A stretch of DNA of 64,000 nt from Chitinophagaceae bacterium (lineage in GTDB: Bacteria > Bacteroidota > Bacteroidia > Chitinophagales > Chitinophagaceae), in assembly GCA_022843585.1 (NCBI GenBank), contig JALHNJ010000001.1:1240001-1304000 (forward strand), given 5' to 3'. Shown here piece by piece: positions 31,149-40,673 of the stretch. The notes beneath the pieces were generated by a model. The model saw only the letters and a list, made by a program, of their open reading frames with translations, made no database searches and had not been told where the DNA came from. The position numbers and the translations under genes are program-made. Each line of letters opens with the position of its first letter. Position 1 is the stretch's first letter.

Positions 31149-32933
31149 ATGCCATTGCTGATCACCTATTTTTTAAAACTTTCGATAAGTCTTTCTGTAG
31201 TGTACCTGTTTTATCATTTTGTATTACAGCGAATGACTTTCTACAACTGGAACCGCTGGTATCTCATCAGTTATACGATACTCTGTTTCTTTATTCCATT
31301 CATTGATATATCATTTGTTTTGGCTCATAATAATTGGAGCGAAGCGAATGTTGTAAGATGGGTGCCAACAATAGATAACTACCAGGAAAATATTGTAGCA
31401 ACTACTAATCCTGCAAATTCTTTCTCTTCATGGAATCTTATCAGCCTTGTGTTGATAACAGGTATGGTAATAGTGTTTATCCGCCTGCTTGTTCAATTAT
31501 TTTCTTTCAAAAAAATGATGGGCAAAGCACAATTCATATCGGATGAGGGAATGAGAATTTACCAGGTAGATGAAAAAATAATTCCTTTCTCGTTTGGTAA
31601 TTCAATTTTTATAAACAGGAATCTGCATAGTGAAAATGAATTGCAGGAAATCATTCTGCATGAGTTTGTGCATGTAAAGCAGCGCCACAGTGCGGATATA
31701 ATCTGGAGTGAAATTCTTTGCTTGTTTAATTGGTACAATCCATTTGTATGGCTGATCCGGAAATCGATTCGCCAAAATCTGGAATTCATAGCAGATAATA
31801 AAGTATTGGAAAATGGAGTGGATAGAAAAAGGTATCAATACCTTCTCTTAAAAGTCATCGGTAATAATCATTTTAGTATAGCCCCTAAGTTCAATTTTTC
31901 TTCATTAAAAAAACGTATAGCCATGATGAACAAAATCAAATCAGCCAAAGTAAACCTCCTCCGGTTTCTCTTTGTATTGCCGTTGCTGGCGGTAGTTCTT
32001 GTTTCCTTCAGAGAACAAATTGGAGATTCTTTGTATGAACGAAATGAGAGACAATTATTAGCACCAACTCCAGCACCCGCAGTTGCAATTGCCGACACTG
32101 TACCACCAGTAACAACTCCTAACAAAAAAGGCTACATTATAAATGTAGTTGGAGTGGGAGGTGAGTGTACGATTGTTGTGAAAGACAAAAAAGGGAAGGA
32201 GGTAAAAAGAATTTTAATGAATGACTGGACAGGGAAGCATGATGAGGAATATGGAGAAATACCACCCCCTCCGCCACCCGATGCTCCAACTCCACCAGTT
32301 CCCCTAGCGAAAACAATGGAGCCCATAGATGCCATTGCCCCAATAACAGGTGACGAACCAAAGTGGACAAGTATTTGCAAGGAATTTGAAATAACAGAAA
32401 ATAAAGCCGTCATGCATCTTCATCTTAATGATGGAACTGTGGAAGAATATGATCTTACAAATGCAGATCAGAAAAAGAAGTTTGAACAGAAATATGGCCA
32501 TGTTATTCCTGTTAAGCCACTTCATCCTCCCGAGGGCTTGCATGCCGGTGTCAGCAATGCTATTTCTGGCCAAACTGTTATTGCACCAATGGCACCTGTT
32601 GCAGGTGTTGGTGAGGTAATGATTATTGATGATTATAGTTATACAATTACCGGCAATGAGGACATCGTAATTACTATTTCAAAAAAATCATCCCGGCAAG
32701 ACCTGGAAGATTTTAAAAAGCAAATGAAAGCAAAAGGTGTAGAATTGAAATTTGATGAAATTGAATATAACAGCAAAGGAGAGTTAACCACTCTTACCGG
32801 TACTATGAGGTCAGGCGACGGCAACAGTAATTTTGTTGCCATCGATTTCAGCAAACTAATTCTCGGAATGATTAAAAAAGGAGATCGTACTTATTTTAAA
32901 GTAAGTACAAAATATAATAAAGCGGTCATCTAA
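31149..32933 (+). CDS. M56 family metallopeptidase (BlaR1-like sensor)
   Basis: A 594-residue membrane protein. Residues 1-125 hold three membrane helices; the zinc-protease motif HEFVH is at 171-175, with a second ligand region NLEFIADNKVL about 40 residues on, and a fourth helix near residues 275-295. The part after it is an exported domain of about 300 residues with a Pro-rich linker (PPPPPPDAPTPPVP, about 375-390) instead of the penicillin-binding domain of true BlaR1. The C-terminal region has no motif I know. It forms an operon with the BlaI repressor and probably senses an envelope signal through the Pro-linked domain. The signal and regulated targets are unknown. Confidence 0.88.
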   Translation: MPLLITYFLKLSISLSVVYLFYHFVLQRMTFYNWNRWYLISYTILCFFIPFIDISFVLAHNNWSEANVVRWVPTIDNYQENIVATTNPANSFSSWNLISLVLITGMVIVFIRLLVQLFSFKKMMGKAQFISDEGMRIYQVDEKIIPFSFGNSIFINRNLHSENELQEIILHEFVHVKQRHSADIIWSEILCLFNWYNPFVWLIRKSIRQNLEFIADNKVLENGVDRKRYQYLLLKVIGNNHFSIAPKFNFSSLKKRIAMMNKIKSAKVNLLRFLFVLPLLAVVLVSFREQIGDSLYERNERQLLAPTPAPAVAIADTVPPVTTPNKKGYIINVVGVGGECTIVVKDKKGKEVKRILMNDWTGKHDEEYGEIPPPPPPDAPTPPVPLAKTMEPIDAIAPITGDEPKWTSICKEFEITENKAVMHLHLNDGTVEEYDLTNADQKKKFEQKYGHVIPVKPLHPPEGLHAGVSNAISGQTVIAPMAPVAGVGEVMIIDDYSYTITGNEDIVITISKKSSRQDLEDFKKQMKAKGVELKFDEIEYNSKGELTTLTGTMRSGDGNSNFVAIDFSKLILGMIKKGDRTYFKVSTKYNKAVI

Positions 32934-32952
32934 TTAAGAAGTAAAATGTATT

Positions 32953-32990
32953 TGGTCAATGGCGGGTAATAATCCGCTATTGACCATTTT
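32953..32990. terminator. Bidirectional hairpin between M56 and mini-PspC genes
   Basis: TGGTCAATGGCGG pairs with CCGCTATTGACCA (13 bp with one G-T wobble) around an 8-base loop, followed by TTTTAATT. It separates two convergent genes and probably stops both transcripts. Confidence 0.75.
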
Positions 32991-32992
32991 AA

Positions 32993-33214
32993 TTACAAAT
33001 AATACCACGGATTCCGTTTCGCTGCTGTTACATATCTCCGCATATTGCGCCAAAAAGCAAGTACCATATAAATAATAATAGGAGAGCCGAGGGTAAGCAA
33101 TGAAGTGTACATAAAGTACTGCCGGATGCGGCTGGTTGCAATTCCCATACGGTTGCCTATAGCAGAACATACACCAAAGGCATTCCACTCAACAAAGCTT
33201 TTAAACCTGTTCAT
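32993..33214 (-). CDS. Mini-PspC domain protein
   Basis: A 73-residue protein made almost only of a PspC domain. WNAFGVCSAIGNRMGIATS is the PspC opening (the cGVcaGlaekfgi-like block), followed by a membrane helix TLGSPIIIYMVLAFW and a basic tail. PspC proteins are inner-membrane parts of phage-shock/envelope-stress responses; short free-standing copies like this are common in Bacteroidota and of unknown role. It is convergent with the M56 sensor gene. Confidence 0.75.
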   Translation of the reverse strand: MNRFKSFVEWNAFGVCSAIGNRMGIATSRIRQYFMYTSLLTLGSPIIIYMVLAFWRNMRRYVTAAKRNPWYYL

Positions 33215-33270
33215 ATTCCTAAAATATGAAATATTTTTGATAGCGGAAATAGAGAATTTCTAAAGCTGGT

Positions 33271-34881
33271 TTAGTTGCGCCGGATAACTATTTTTTTTAC
33301 TTCGGGAACTGGCCGCCCATCTTTTTCAAGCACAAGACAATAAATGCCCGGAGTCAGGCTTTTTTGTGGCAGAGTTATTTGTCCTTTTCCGTTGCGGCTG
33401 TTGAAAGTGGTATGGTAAACTTCAATAGCCGCCATGTTTTGAATACGAATTATATAGGAGCCGTTTGTAAGATTTTCAATGCTGATCGTTTCGCCTCCCT
33501 TTACCAGTGTTGGAAAAATTTTCCAATTGAATGATTTTTCAATTTTAAGCTGAATCAGCCTGCTATATGTTTTCACACCGCCAGCTGATGTCTGAACCCG
33601 GTAATAAAATGTGCCATAGCCGGGTTTATCTGTAAAGCTATTGTCAACATTATTATTGGTATAATAATATGAATGAACAATTTCAAATAATAATCCGTCA
33701 CTAGACCTTTCAAGATTTACTATTCTGTCTTCCGGAAGGTTAACGACGTTCCATTTTAGAATAACATCGGTATTTTGAACAGTTCCTGTAAGCGATGGAA
33801 AGTAAGAGCTTGCTAAGGCCTGGTTAGTTCCAAAAAAGGTATTAACCGAAATAAGATCGAGCCCACCGCCTTGTACTTCAGTAGTAGTAGTAGGATAGAC
33901 AGAGGAGTTATTTATATTCAATAGCTGGGCTGATGAAGGATTAGCTGTTCCATCTGGCCCAATAAGACAGTAACCATAAATAACCTGATTGGCGCCTACA
34001 CCCAGGTCGGCCAAAGAAAAAAATACTCCACCTAGTTCCTGGTTCACATTCGATGATACTTTTAGATAGGTATCTGCAGGATCTTTTCTTAGTACATAAG
34101 CGGCAAGTTGCCTGTTGCCATTTGCAATGCTTGGGTGTCCCCAACTGCCGTTATTAGAACCATTGCCCGCTGTGCAGGTTTTTACCGCCCCAAAAGAGGT
34201 GGGATTATTGCTGGCATCTATACTCAAAATAGCTGCGATCCTAAAGCCATCATGTGCATTGTTATTTCCTCTTTCACATAGAATGAAGCCGGCATCTGCT
34301 GGTAAAGCACTGCTAACTCCATTTGGTATCACCACATCAACTCTTTCTATATTGTTGTTGTTGTTATCGCCATTGCTTGCATTGGTAAAAATATTATCGG
34401 TTCCATGGTTTAGTACATTGTTATTTAGGAAACTCGCCATATCATCATTATACGGAGCTTTAAAATCTAATTGCCTTGGAGTAATACAGGCGGTTGCGGA
34501 CGGTACAGTTGCTTCACTATAGAGAATATTTCTTGCTCCTGTTACATTCGCATTATTAACCCTATTCAACTTTACTAGCACACCAGGTATACCAGCCACT
34601 ATATAAGTTTTTGAATTAGCCGTAAAGCTTACCAATTTTAACTGGTTGGCGGTTCCATTTCTCCAGGTGTACGTATAAGGAATAGTGTTGCATGCTGAAA
34701 ATGTTCCCGGAGAGGCCGGAAGGTCAGTGTAGCTGCCAATTCCTCCAGAGGCCGTAACATAGTTAGCCGTAAACTGCTGCACAGGAGATTGAGACAGCAC
34801 TTCGGCCGGTGCCAGCAATACATAGTAAAGCATAGCAATTGCTGGGCCGACAAGGTTCGGTTTTCGGAGGATGGATTTCAC
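33271..34881 (-). CDS. T9SS-exported surface protein with C-terminal sorting domain
   Basis: A 536-residue exported protein with an N-terminal signal (hydrophobic 12-30, cut near VLSQ). The last 90 residues form a type IX secretion sorting domain: NWKIFPTLVKGGETISI, a central beta stretch, then LTPGIYCLVLEKDGRPV and a KKIVIRR end. Cargo with this domain crosses the outer membrane and is attached to or released from the cell surface. The middle part (about residues 35-370) is rich in Asn, Ser and Thr and has no domain I recognise; about 375-450 is a fibronectin-like beta region (VVNLPEDRIVNLERSSDG). Function unknown. Confidence 0.82.
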   Translation of the reverse strand: MKSILRKPNLVGPAIAMLYYVLLAPAEVLSQSPVQQFTANYVTASGGIGSYTDLPASPGTFSACNTIPYTYTWRNGTANQLKLVSFTANSKTYIVAGIPGVLVKLNRVNNANVTGARNILYSEATVPSATACITPRQLDFKAPYNDDMASFLNNNVLNHGTDNIFTNASNGDNNNNNIERVDVVIPNGVSSALPADAGFILCERGNNNAHDGFRIAAILSIDASNNPTSFGAVKTCTAGNGSNNGSWGHPSIANGNRQLAAYVLRKDPADTYLKVSSNVNQELGGVFFSLADLGVGANQVIYGYCLIGPDGTANPSSAQLLNINNSSVYPTTTTEVQGGGLDLISVNTFFGTNQALASSYFPSLTGTVQNTDVILKWNVVNLPEDRIVNLERSSDGLLFEIVHSYYYTNNNVDNSFTDKPGYGTFYYRVQTSAGGVKTYSRLIQLKIEKSFNWKIFPTLVKGGETISIENLTNGSYIIRIQNMAAIEVYHTTFNSRNGKGQITLPQKSLTPGIYCLVLEKDGRPVPEVKKIVIRRN

Positions 34882-35133
34882 ACTTCGGTAAATTTATATC
34901 CATTCTTCCTGTTGCGAACAATCCTCTTCATCTAATTTCACCTTTTAAGTGTATATCATAAGCATTGATAAGTAGTGCCACAGTATGGTAAGCTACCGGA
35001 TACAATCATCTGCGGTAAGGCATAGCTGTTTCCTTATTTTTAAAGGCTTAAATACACCGAACCTTCATTTTTTTTGAGCCTCGCATTTAAGTAACTTCGC
35101 CACACATTTTCTCACCTTCAAACGACGATAATT

Positions 35134-37401
35134 ATGGTATTCGATCTCGACCTCATTAAGAAACTTTACGCTGAAATGCCTGCTAAAGTAGATGCAGCCC
35201 GCAAAGCCTTGGGCCGCCCTCTTACCCTGGCAGAGAAAATTTTGTATTCCCATCTCTGGAACGGTGTTGAGGTAAAAGATTTTCCCCGTGGCAAATCTTA
35301 TGTAGATTTTGCACCAGACCGTGTGGCGATGCAGGATGCAACAGCGCAGATGGCTTTATTGCAGTTTGATACTACGGGTCGTAAAAAAGTAGCTGTGCCC
35401 AGTACGGTGCATTGTGATCACCTGATTGTTGCTAAAGTAGAAGGTAAAGCCGACTTAGCAAAAGCAAAAACAGATAATGAGGAAGTATTCAATTTCTTAT
35501 CTACTATCTCCAATAAATATGGCATTGGTTTTTGGAAACCCGGTGCAGGTATCATTCACCAGGTAGTATTGGAAAATTATGCGTTCCCAGGAGGTATGAT
35601 GATCGGAACAGATAGTCATACAGTAAATGCAGGTGGTCTTGGTATGGTAGCCATCGGGGTAGGTGGAGCCGATGCTTGTGATGTGATGGCAGGATTGAGC
35701 TGGGAATTGTTGATGCCGAAATTGATCGGTGTTAAGTTGACTGGTAAATTGAGCGGTTGGACTGCGCCAAAAGATGTTATTCTTAAAGTGGCGGGCATTC
35801 TGACTGTGAAAGGGGGAACAAATGCCATTGTTGAATATTTTGGTGAAGGTGCTGTTGCGATGAGTTGCACAGGTAAAGGAACGATTTGTAATATGGGTGC
35901 AGAGATCGGGGCAACAACTTCCACATTTGGTTATGATGATAGCATGAGCCGCTATTTGAAAGCAACAGGCCGTGCAGAAGTAGCGGCTGAAGCAGATAAA
36001 ATAAAAGAATACTTAACAGGTGATGCTGAAGCTTATGCAAATCCAGAAAAATATTTTGATGAAGTAATTGAAATTAACCTGAGTGAATTGGAGCCGCATT
36101 TGAATGGACCATTTACTCCAGACCTTGCTACACCCATTTCGCAAATGAAAGCGGCAGCCGCAGCCAATAATTGGCCTACGAAAATTGAATTTGGTTTGAT
36201 TGGTAGCTGCACCAACTCTTCTTATGAAGATATTAGCCGTGCAGTAAGCCTGGCAAAACAGGTTTCAGAAAAGGGATTGAAATTAAAATCCCAATTTACG
36301 ATCACACCGGGCAGTGAGCAGGTTCGTTATACGATTGAAAGAGATGGTTTCTTAGGTGTGTTTGAAAAAATTGGTGCTACTGTATTCGCCAATGCTTGTG
36401 GTCCTTGTATTGGAATGTGGGATAGAGTAGGTGCAGAAAAAGCAGAACGCAATACCATCGTTCACTCTTTCAACAGAAACTTTGCAAAAAGAGCAGACGG
36501 AAATCCTAATACAATGGCTTTTGTCGCATCACCGGAATTGGTAACAGCATTAGCTATTGCAGGTGATCTGAATTTTAATCCATTAACGGATACATTAACC
36601 AACGACAGGGGTGAGCAAGTAAAATTGGATGCACCTACCGGTGATGAATTGCCAGTAAAAGGATTTGCAGTGGAAGATGCAGGTTACCAGGCCCCGGCAG
36701 AAGATGGAAGTAAAGTACAGGTAGATGTAAAAGAAGATAGCAAACGTCTTCAATTGTTGGCACCTTTCCCGGCTTGGGAAGGCACTGACCTAAAAGGATT
36801 GAAATTGCTTATCAAAGCAAAAGGAAAATGTACGACCGACCATATTAGTATGGCGGGTCCATGGTTGAAATTCCGTGGTCATTTAGATAATATCAGCAAC
36901 AACATGCTGATAGGTGCAATGAATTTTTTCAACGAGAAAACGGATAGTGTAAAAAATCAATTGACAGGTGAGTATGGAACCGTTCCCAATACACAAAGAG
37001 CATACAAAGCTGCGGGTGTTGGAACAATTGTGGTAGGTGATGAAAACTATGGTGAAGGTTCATCCAGAGAGCATGCAGCCATGGAGCCAAGACATTTAGG
37101 AGTTCGTGTTGTATTAGTAAAATCGTTTGCCCGTATCCACGAAACCAATTTGAAAAAGCAAGGAATGCTTGGTATCACTTTCGCTGATAAAGAAGATTAC
37201 AATAAAATTTTGGAAGACGATACAATTGATGTGATTGGGTTAACCAATTTCACTCCTGGTACTCCGTTGCAATTAGTATTGAACCATGCAGATGGAAGTA
37301 GTGAAACAATTATCGTTAATCATAGTTACAATGCGCAGCAAATAGAATGGTTTAAAGCTGGAGGAGCATTGAATGTGATCAGGAGGGAGTTTGCAAAATA
37401 G
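35134..37401 (+). CDS. Aconitate hydratase
   Basis: The TCA-cycle enzyme that isomerises citrate to isocitrate in the cytoplasm. It is 755 residues long, the mitochondrial-like aconitase length common in Bacteroidota. The [4Fe-4S] ligands are in [13 protein letters not shown] (first Cys) and [12 protein letters not shown] (second and third Cys). Substrate-binding blocks include [14 protein letters not shown] and, in the C-terminal swivel domain, [16 protein letters not shown] good terminator follows. It is transcribed alone. Confidence 0.96.
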   Translation: MVFDLDLIKKLYAEMPAKVDAARKALGRPLTLAEKILYSHLWNGVEVKDFPRGKSYVDFAPDRVAMQDATAQMALLQFDTTGRKKVAVPSTVHCDHLIVAKVEGKADLAKAKTDNEEVFNFLSTISNKYGIGFWKPGAGIIHQVVLENYAFPGGMMIGTDSHTVNAGGLGMVAIGVGGADACDVMAGLSWELLMPKLIGVKLTGKLSGWTAPKDVILKVAGILTVKGGTNAIVEYFGEGAVAMSCTGKGTICNMGAEIGATTSTFGYDDSMSRYLKATGRAEVAAEADKIKEYLTGDAEAYANPEKYFDEVIEINLSELEPHLNGPFTPDLATPISQMKAAAAANNWPTKIEFGLIGSCTNSSYEDISRAVSLAKQVSEKGLKLKSQFTITPGSEQVRYTIERDGFLGVFEKIGATVFANACGPCIGMWDRVGAEKAERNTIVHSFNRNFAKRADGNPNTMAFVASPELVTALAIAGDLNFNPLTDTLTNDRGEQVKLDAPTGDELPVKGFAVEDAGYQAPAEDGSKVQVDVKEDSKRLQLLAPFPAWEGTDLKGLKLLIKAKGKCTTDHISMAGPWLKFRGHLDNISNNMLIGAMNFFNEKTDSVKNQLTGEYGTVPNTQRAYKAAGVGTIVVGDENYGEGSSREHAAMEPRHLGVRVVLVKSFARIHETNLKKQGMLGITFADKEDYNKILEDDTIDVIGLTNFTPGTPLQLVLNHADGSSETIIVNHSYNAQQIEWFKAGGALNVIRREFAK

Positions 37402-37426
37402 GTTTCCATATTTATAAATTTCATTC

Positions 37427-37456
37427 AAGGGTTTGCTTAAGCAGACCCTTTTTTAT
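37427..37456 (+). terminator. Rho-independent terminator of the aconitase gene
   Basis: AAGGGTTTGCTT pairs with AAGCAGACCCTT (one mismatch), followed by TTTTATTT, 26 bases after the stop codon. Confidence 0.75.
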
Positions 37457-37605
37457 TTGGGGTAATTTGGGGTAATTTCTCTACACCTAAGTATTTCAGC
37501 AACTTAATCCTTTAATGTTTCGTCGTAACCAATTGCAATCAAGCCCATATTGCTTGGTATAGTAGTTGCCTCTATCACTTAAACACACCAAAAATATATT
37601 TTAAA

Positions 37606-39558
37606 ATGAAAGTTTTATTTTCTGCAGTAGCCATATTGCTGCTAAGCAACCTTGCCTTTTCGCAAGTTCAATCTAAAGGAACCGTTACCATCAATGTTAC
37701 GGGTAATCGCAATAAGCAAATAAGAGTAGATAACCAGACTTATACAATTAATAACACTTCGCTGAATCAAAAGCAGCAAGTTGTTATCACTACCCTTGAA
37801 AATGCGCAACATCCGTTGGAAATTGTACGATTAAATAATAATAACAGAACGGCTACTACTAAAACTAGTTTTACGTTACGGGAAGGTTATGATCTTACTA
37901 TAGCGATCAACCAAAATGGAAGTGTGAGCTCAACAGAAAATCGGATTGTTAAGAATGGTACCGCAACTAAAAAACCTGTTACTACAGCTGTTTATAATAA
38001 AGTATATGCTGCAACGAAGGCGAAAACAACATCTGCTTCCAGGACAAGTTACCTTGAAACTGAATTCGCTACCAATAAAATGTATACATCAAGCCAGGCC
38101 AGTAAATTGATTCAATTGGTGAATACAGAGAGTTTACGTTTAAAGCTTGCAAAACAAGTTTATACGCATATCACCGATAAGCAGAATTTTTCAATAGTGG
38201 TTTCTCTTTTAAACAGCACTTCACACAGAACCGAATTAAATAATTATACTGCTTTATTAGATGATGAAAGTGAAGATGGAGACGATGATGAAGTTGTAGG
38301 GATTGTTCCTATTACCAATGAAAGATTTAAAACCATCTATAATGAAGTGGGGGCAGAAAATATAATCAACGATAGAAATTATTACCTCATTAATTTTTTC
38401 GGCAAGGATTATAATTATTATACTTCTGCCCAGGTAAGTCAGCTTATTCAGCTTACTACTTTAGAAACGGAACGTTTTAATCTTGCAAAGAGTGCTTACA
38501 GAGGTGTAATTGACCGTGAAAATTATAGCCAGGTATACCAGCTTTTGCGTAATTCTTCTAACCGGGCCGATTTACTGGCCTACATAAATTCCTATAACAA
38601 TACGAATGTAAGAACAGCAATGACAGCTGCGGAATTTAATAAAATATACCAGGCGGCATCTTACCAGAATAGCACTAACGGCAGGTATAATTCAATTAAT
38701 ACGGCTTTAACAACTGCAGGTAATTATTTTACTGCACTACAGGCAAAGCAATTGATACAACTGGTAAATAGCGAAAGCTACCGGTTAACCCTTTCAAAAT
38801 CTGCCTACAAGGTTTTGGTGGATCGGGCAAACTATACGTTGCTGAACGATCTGCTGAACTCAACTGCCAGCAAAAATGATTTTAATAATTATGTTTCTAC
38901 ATTCGATAATATTTATGATACGGGTGCTGGTATCGTAATGAGTGATGTGGAGTATAATAAGCTACTTAAAAGTGTTAGTGATTCCTGGAGTCCCACTACC
39001 CGGTTTAGAATTGTTAGTGAAGCATTTCAATCGGGTACTAACTTTTTCACGGTTTACCAGGTACGTCAGTTGCTTTTATTAGTTAATGGAGAGAATGACA
39101 AGTTCAACATGGCGAAAAGTTCGTATGATAACATTGTGGATAGAAATAATTTTAGCCAGCTGTATGATTTATTCCCAACAGCCGCTAACCGGGATGCCCT
39201 GGCGAAATTTGCAGCCGAGATGGATAATGGAGGAGCAGTGATTGTTAAAACCCCTATGTCTGATAATGATTATAATTCTCTTGTACGAAATTTGCAATTT
39301 ACTTTTGGTATTGGTGCTAAAATGAGTGCTCTAACTAAAATATTTAATGAGGAAGCTAATTATTTTACGGTTGAGCAAGCCAAGCGTTTAATAGAAATGG
39401 TAAGTGCAGAATCCAACAGGTTGGAGTTGGCGAAATTGTCTTATAATAACATTACTGACCCGCTAAATTTTACACAGGTCTATGAAGTATTAGATAGCCA
39501 GTCCAGTAAAGATGAATTGGCCGATTATATAAGTAAGAATTCCTATACAACTAATTAA
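37606..39558 (+). CDS. Exported protein with five tandem DUF4476 repeats
   Basis: A 650-residue exported protein with signal peptide (1-20, cut at AFSQ), a beta-rich N-terminal domain (about 25-115), and five tandem copies of a helical DUF4476-type unit starting near residues 125, 236, 339, 445 and 551. Each unit shows a Y/F-N-K-I/L start, then YFT..QA..LIQLV..E..R..LAKSAY, then D..NY/NF and a short loop ending in F..Y. The acidic linker DDESEDGDDDEV separates units 1 and 2. Most DUF4476 proteins carry one copy at the C-terminus, so five is unusual. Function unknown; a scaffold or binding array is possible. Confidence 0.85.
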   Translation: MKVLFSAVAILLLSNLAFSQVQSKGTVTINVTGNRNKQIRVDNQTYTINNTSLNQKQQVVITTLENAQHPLEIVRLNNNNRTATTKTSFTLREGYDLTIAINQNGSVSSTENRIVKNGTATKKPVTTAVYNKVYAATKAKTTSASRTSYLETEFATNKMYTSSQASKLIQLVNTESLRLKLAKQVYTHITDKQNFSIVVSLLNSTSHRTELNNYTALLDDESEDGDDDEVVGIVPITNERFKTIYNEVGAENIINDRNYYLINFFGKDYNYYTSAQVSQLIQLTTLETERFNLAKSAYRGVIDRENYSQVYQLLRNSSNRADLLAYINSYNNTNVRTAMTAAEFNKIYQAASYQNSTNGRYNSINTALTTAGNYFTALQAKQLIQLVNSESYRLTLSKSAYKVLVDRANYTLLNDLLNSTASKNDFNNYVSTFDNIYDTGAGIVMSDVEYNKLLKSVSDSWSPTTRFRIVSEAFQSGTNFFTVYQVRQLLLLVNGENDKFNMAKSSYDNIVDRNNFSQLYDLFPTAANRDALAKFAAEMDNGGAVIVKTPMSDNDYNSLVRNLQFTFGIGAKMSALTKIFNEEANYFTVEQAKRLIEMVSAESNRLELAKLSYNNITDPLNFTQVYEVLDSQSSKDELADYISKNSYTTN

Positions 39559-39583
39559 TTTTTTATCTCTATCTCTGTATTAA

Positions 39584-39613
39584 ATGTCCCGGCTTTAGTC
39601 GGGATATTTTTTT
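39584..39613 (+). terminator. Rho-independent terminator of the DUF4476 gene
   Basis: TGTCCCG and CGGGATA form a short stem around GCTTTAGT, followed by seven T. It lies 25 bases after the stop codon. Confidence 0.65.
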
Positions 39614-39666
39614 GGGAACAGTTAAGGTTATATTTTTAAGTTTGTAATTAAATTTAAAAGCTGCAC

Positions 39667-40524
39667 ATGAGACTTATATCCCGCTACAGTATTGTATTGC
39701 TCGCAATTATTTTTTTGCAGCCTGTTTTTTCATTTACGTATAGCCAGGCCATAAAGCCAAAGGGTAAATTATTTATCGTTGGAGGAGGATCCATCAGTGA
39801 TTCATTACGAATGGAATTGCTCCGTGCTGCTAACTGGAAAAAAGGAGATATAATAGTAGCTGTAACTCTTGCCACAGCCTATAGCGAAGAAGGTTTTGCA
39901 AATGCTAACAAAGCATTCGGCAGATTAACCGGCGAAACATGTGTGAAGTTTGATTCTGCTGCTGTACATGATCCAAAAAAACTCGACACATTGAGCAACG
40001 CAAAGATCATTTATTTCGGTGGTGGTAGCCAGAGTCGGTTTATGGAATTGATTGAAGGAACGAATGTGCAACAAATATTAAAGCAGGCATATTATAATGG
40101 TGCTGTTATTGGAGGTTCAAGTGCAGGTGCTGCGGTAATGAGCAAAAAGATGGTTACCGGGCATGGGTTACGGGATACAGCCTATGCCTCCACCTTTAGA
40201 GTGTTGCAAAAAGGAAATATTGAGATTGTAAGCGGACTTGGTTTACTAGATTCTGTTATTATTGACCAGCATTTTGTAATTCGCAGCCGTTATAGCAGAA
40301 TGTTATCAGCCATAATGGAGTTTCCGGATTATCAGTGTTTCGGAATAGATGAATCAACTGCGGTAATTGTGCACAATGGTACGGCAAAAGTGGTAGGAAA
40401 AAGCCAGGTGATTGTGTTCTCAAAGCCAATAAATGTTCATACGGGAAATGATAATGCTTTTGCAGCCTCATCAGTTCAGTTATCAATATATCTGGCTGGA
40501 GAAAGTTTCCCTATCAAACAATAA
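39667..40524 (+). CDS. Cyanophycinase-like exported peptidase (S51 family)
   Basis: A 285-residue member of the cyanophycinase branch of peptidase family S51 with a signal peptide (about 1-27). The fold marker GKLFIVGGGSISD opens the mature part. The nucleophile elbow is IGGSSAGAAVM with Ser152, and the second conserved block is GLLDSVIIDQHF, typical of cyanophycinases. Family members cut beta-aspartyl-linked arginine (cyanophycin) or related isopeptides. Export means it would act on an external substrate; no cyanophycin synthetase is in the window. A -7 box TAAGTTTG lies at 39637-39644 with a TTTG 22 bases before it. Monocistronic. Confidence 0.88.
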   Translation: MRLISRYSIVLLAIIFLQPVFSFTYSQAIKPKGKLFIVGGGSISDSLRMELLRAANWKKGDIIVAVTLATAYSEEGFANANKAFGRLTGETCVKFDSAAVHDPKKLDTLSNAKIIYFGGGSQSRFMELIEGTNVQQILKQAYYNGAVIGGSSAGAAVMSKKMVTGHGLRDTAYASTFRVLQKGNIEIVSGLGLLDSVIIDQHFVIRSRYSRMLSAIMEFPDYQCFGIDESTAVIVHNGTAKVVGKSQVIVFSKPINVHTGNDNAFAASSVQLSIYLAGESFPIKQ

Positions 40525-40544
40525 AGAATTGGCTGGTCTGCTGA

Positions 40545-40634
40545 TCAGGATTTTCTTCTTTTATTATAGGCAAAAATTAATAAAGCAACTACAATAAATC
40601 CTAGCGAACTATATACTAAATAACTTACAGGCAT
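40545..40634 (-). CDS. Possible 29-residue membrane peptide
   Basis: A short frame starting MPVSYLVYSSLGFIVVALLI and ending with a basic NKRRKS tail, which fits a single-pass inner-membrane microprotein with a positive-inside C-terminus. It starts 39 bases after the stop of the amidase lipoprotein gene on the same strand, so it could be its last operon member. There is no visible ribosome-binding site and no homology evidence, so it may be chance. Confidence 0.3.
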   Translation of the reverse strand: MPVSYLVYSSLGFIVVALLIFAYNKRRKS

Positions 40635-40673
40635 AAGGAAATTTTTAGTTGAAGAATGTCTTGACTTTTTTCA

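Noticed and set aside
34882-35133. Possible leader regulation of aconitase
   Set aside because: The 252-base gap has a weak TAACTTCG box only and no hairpin or riboswitch-like structure that I could support.
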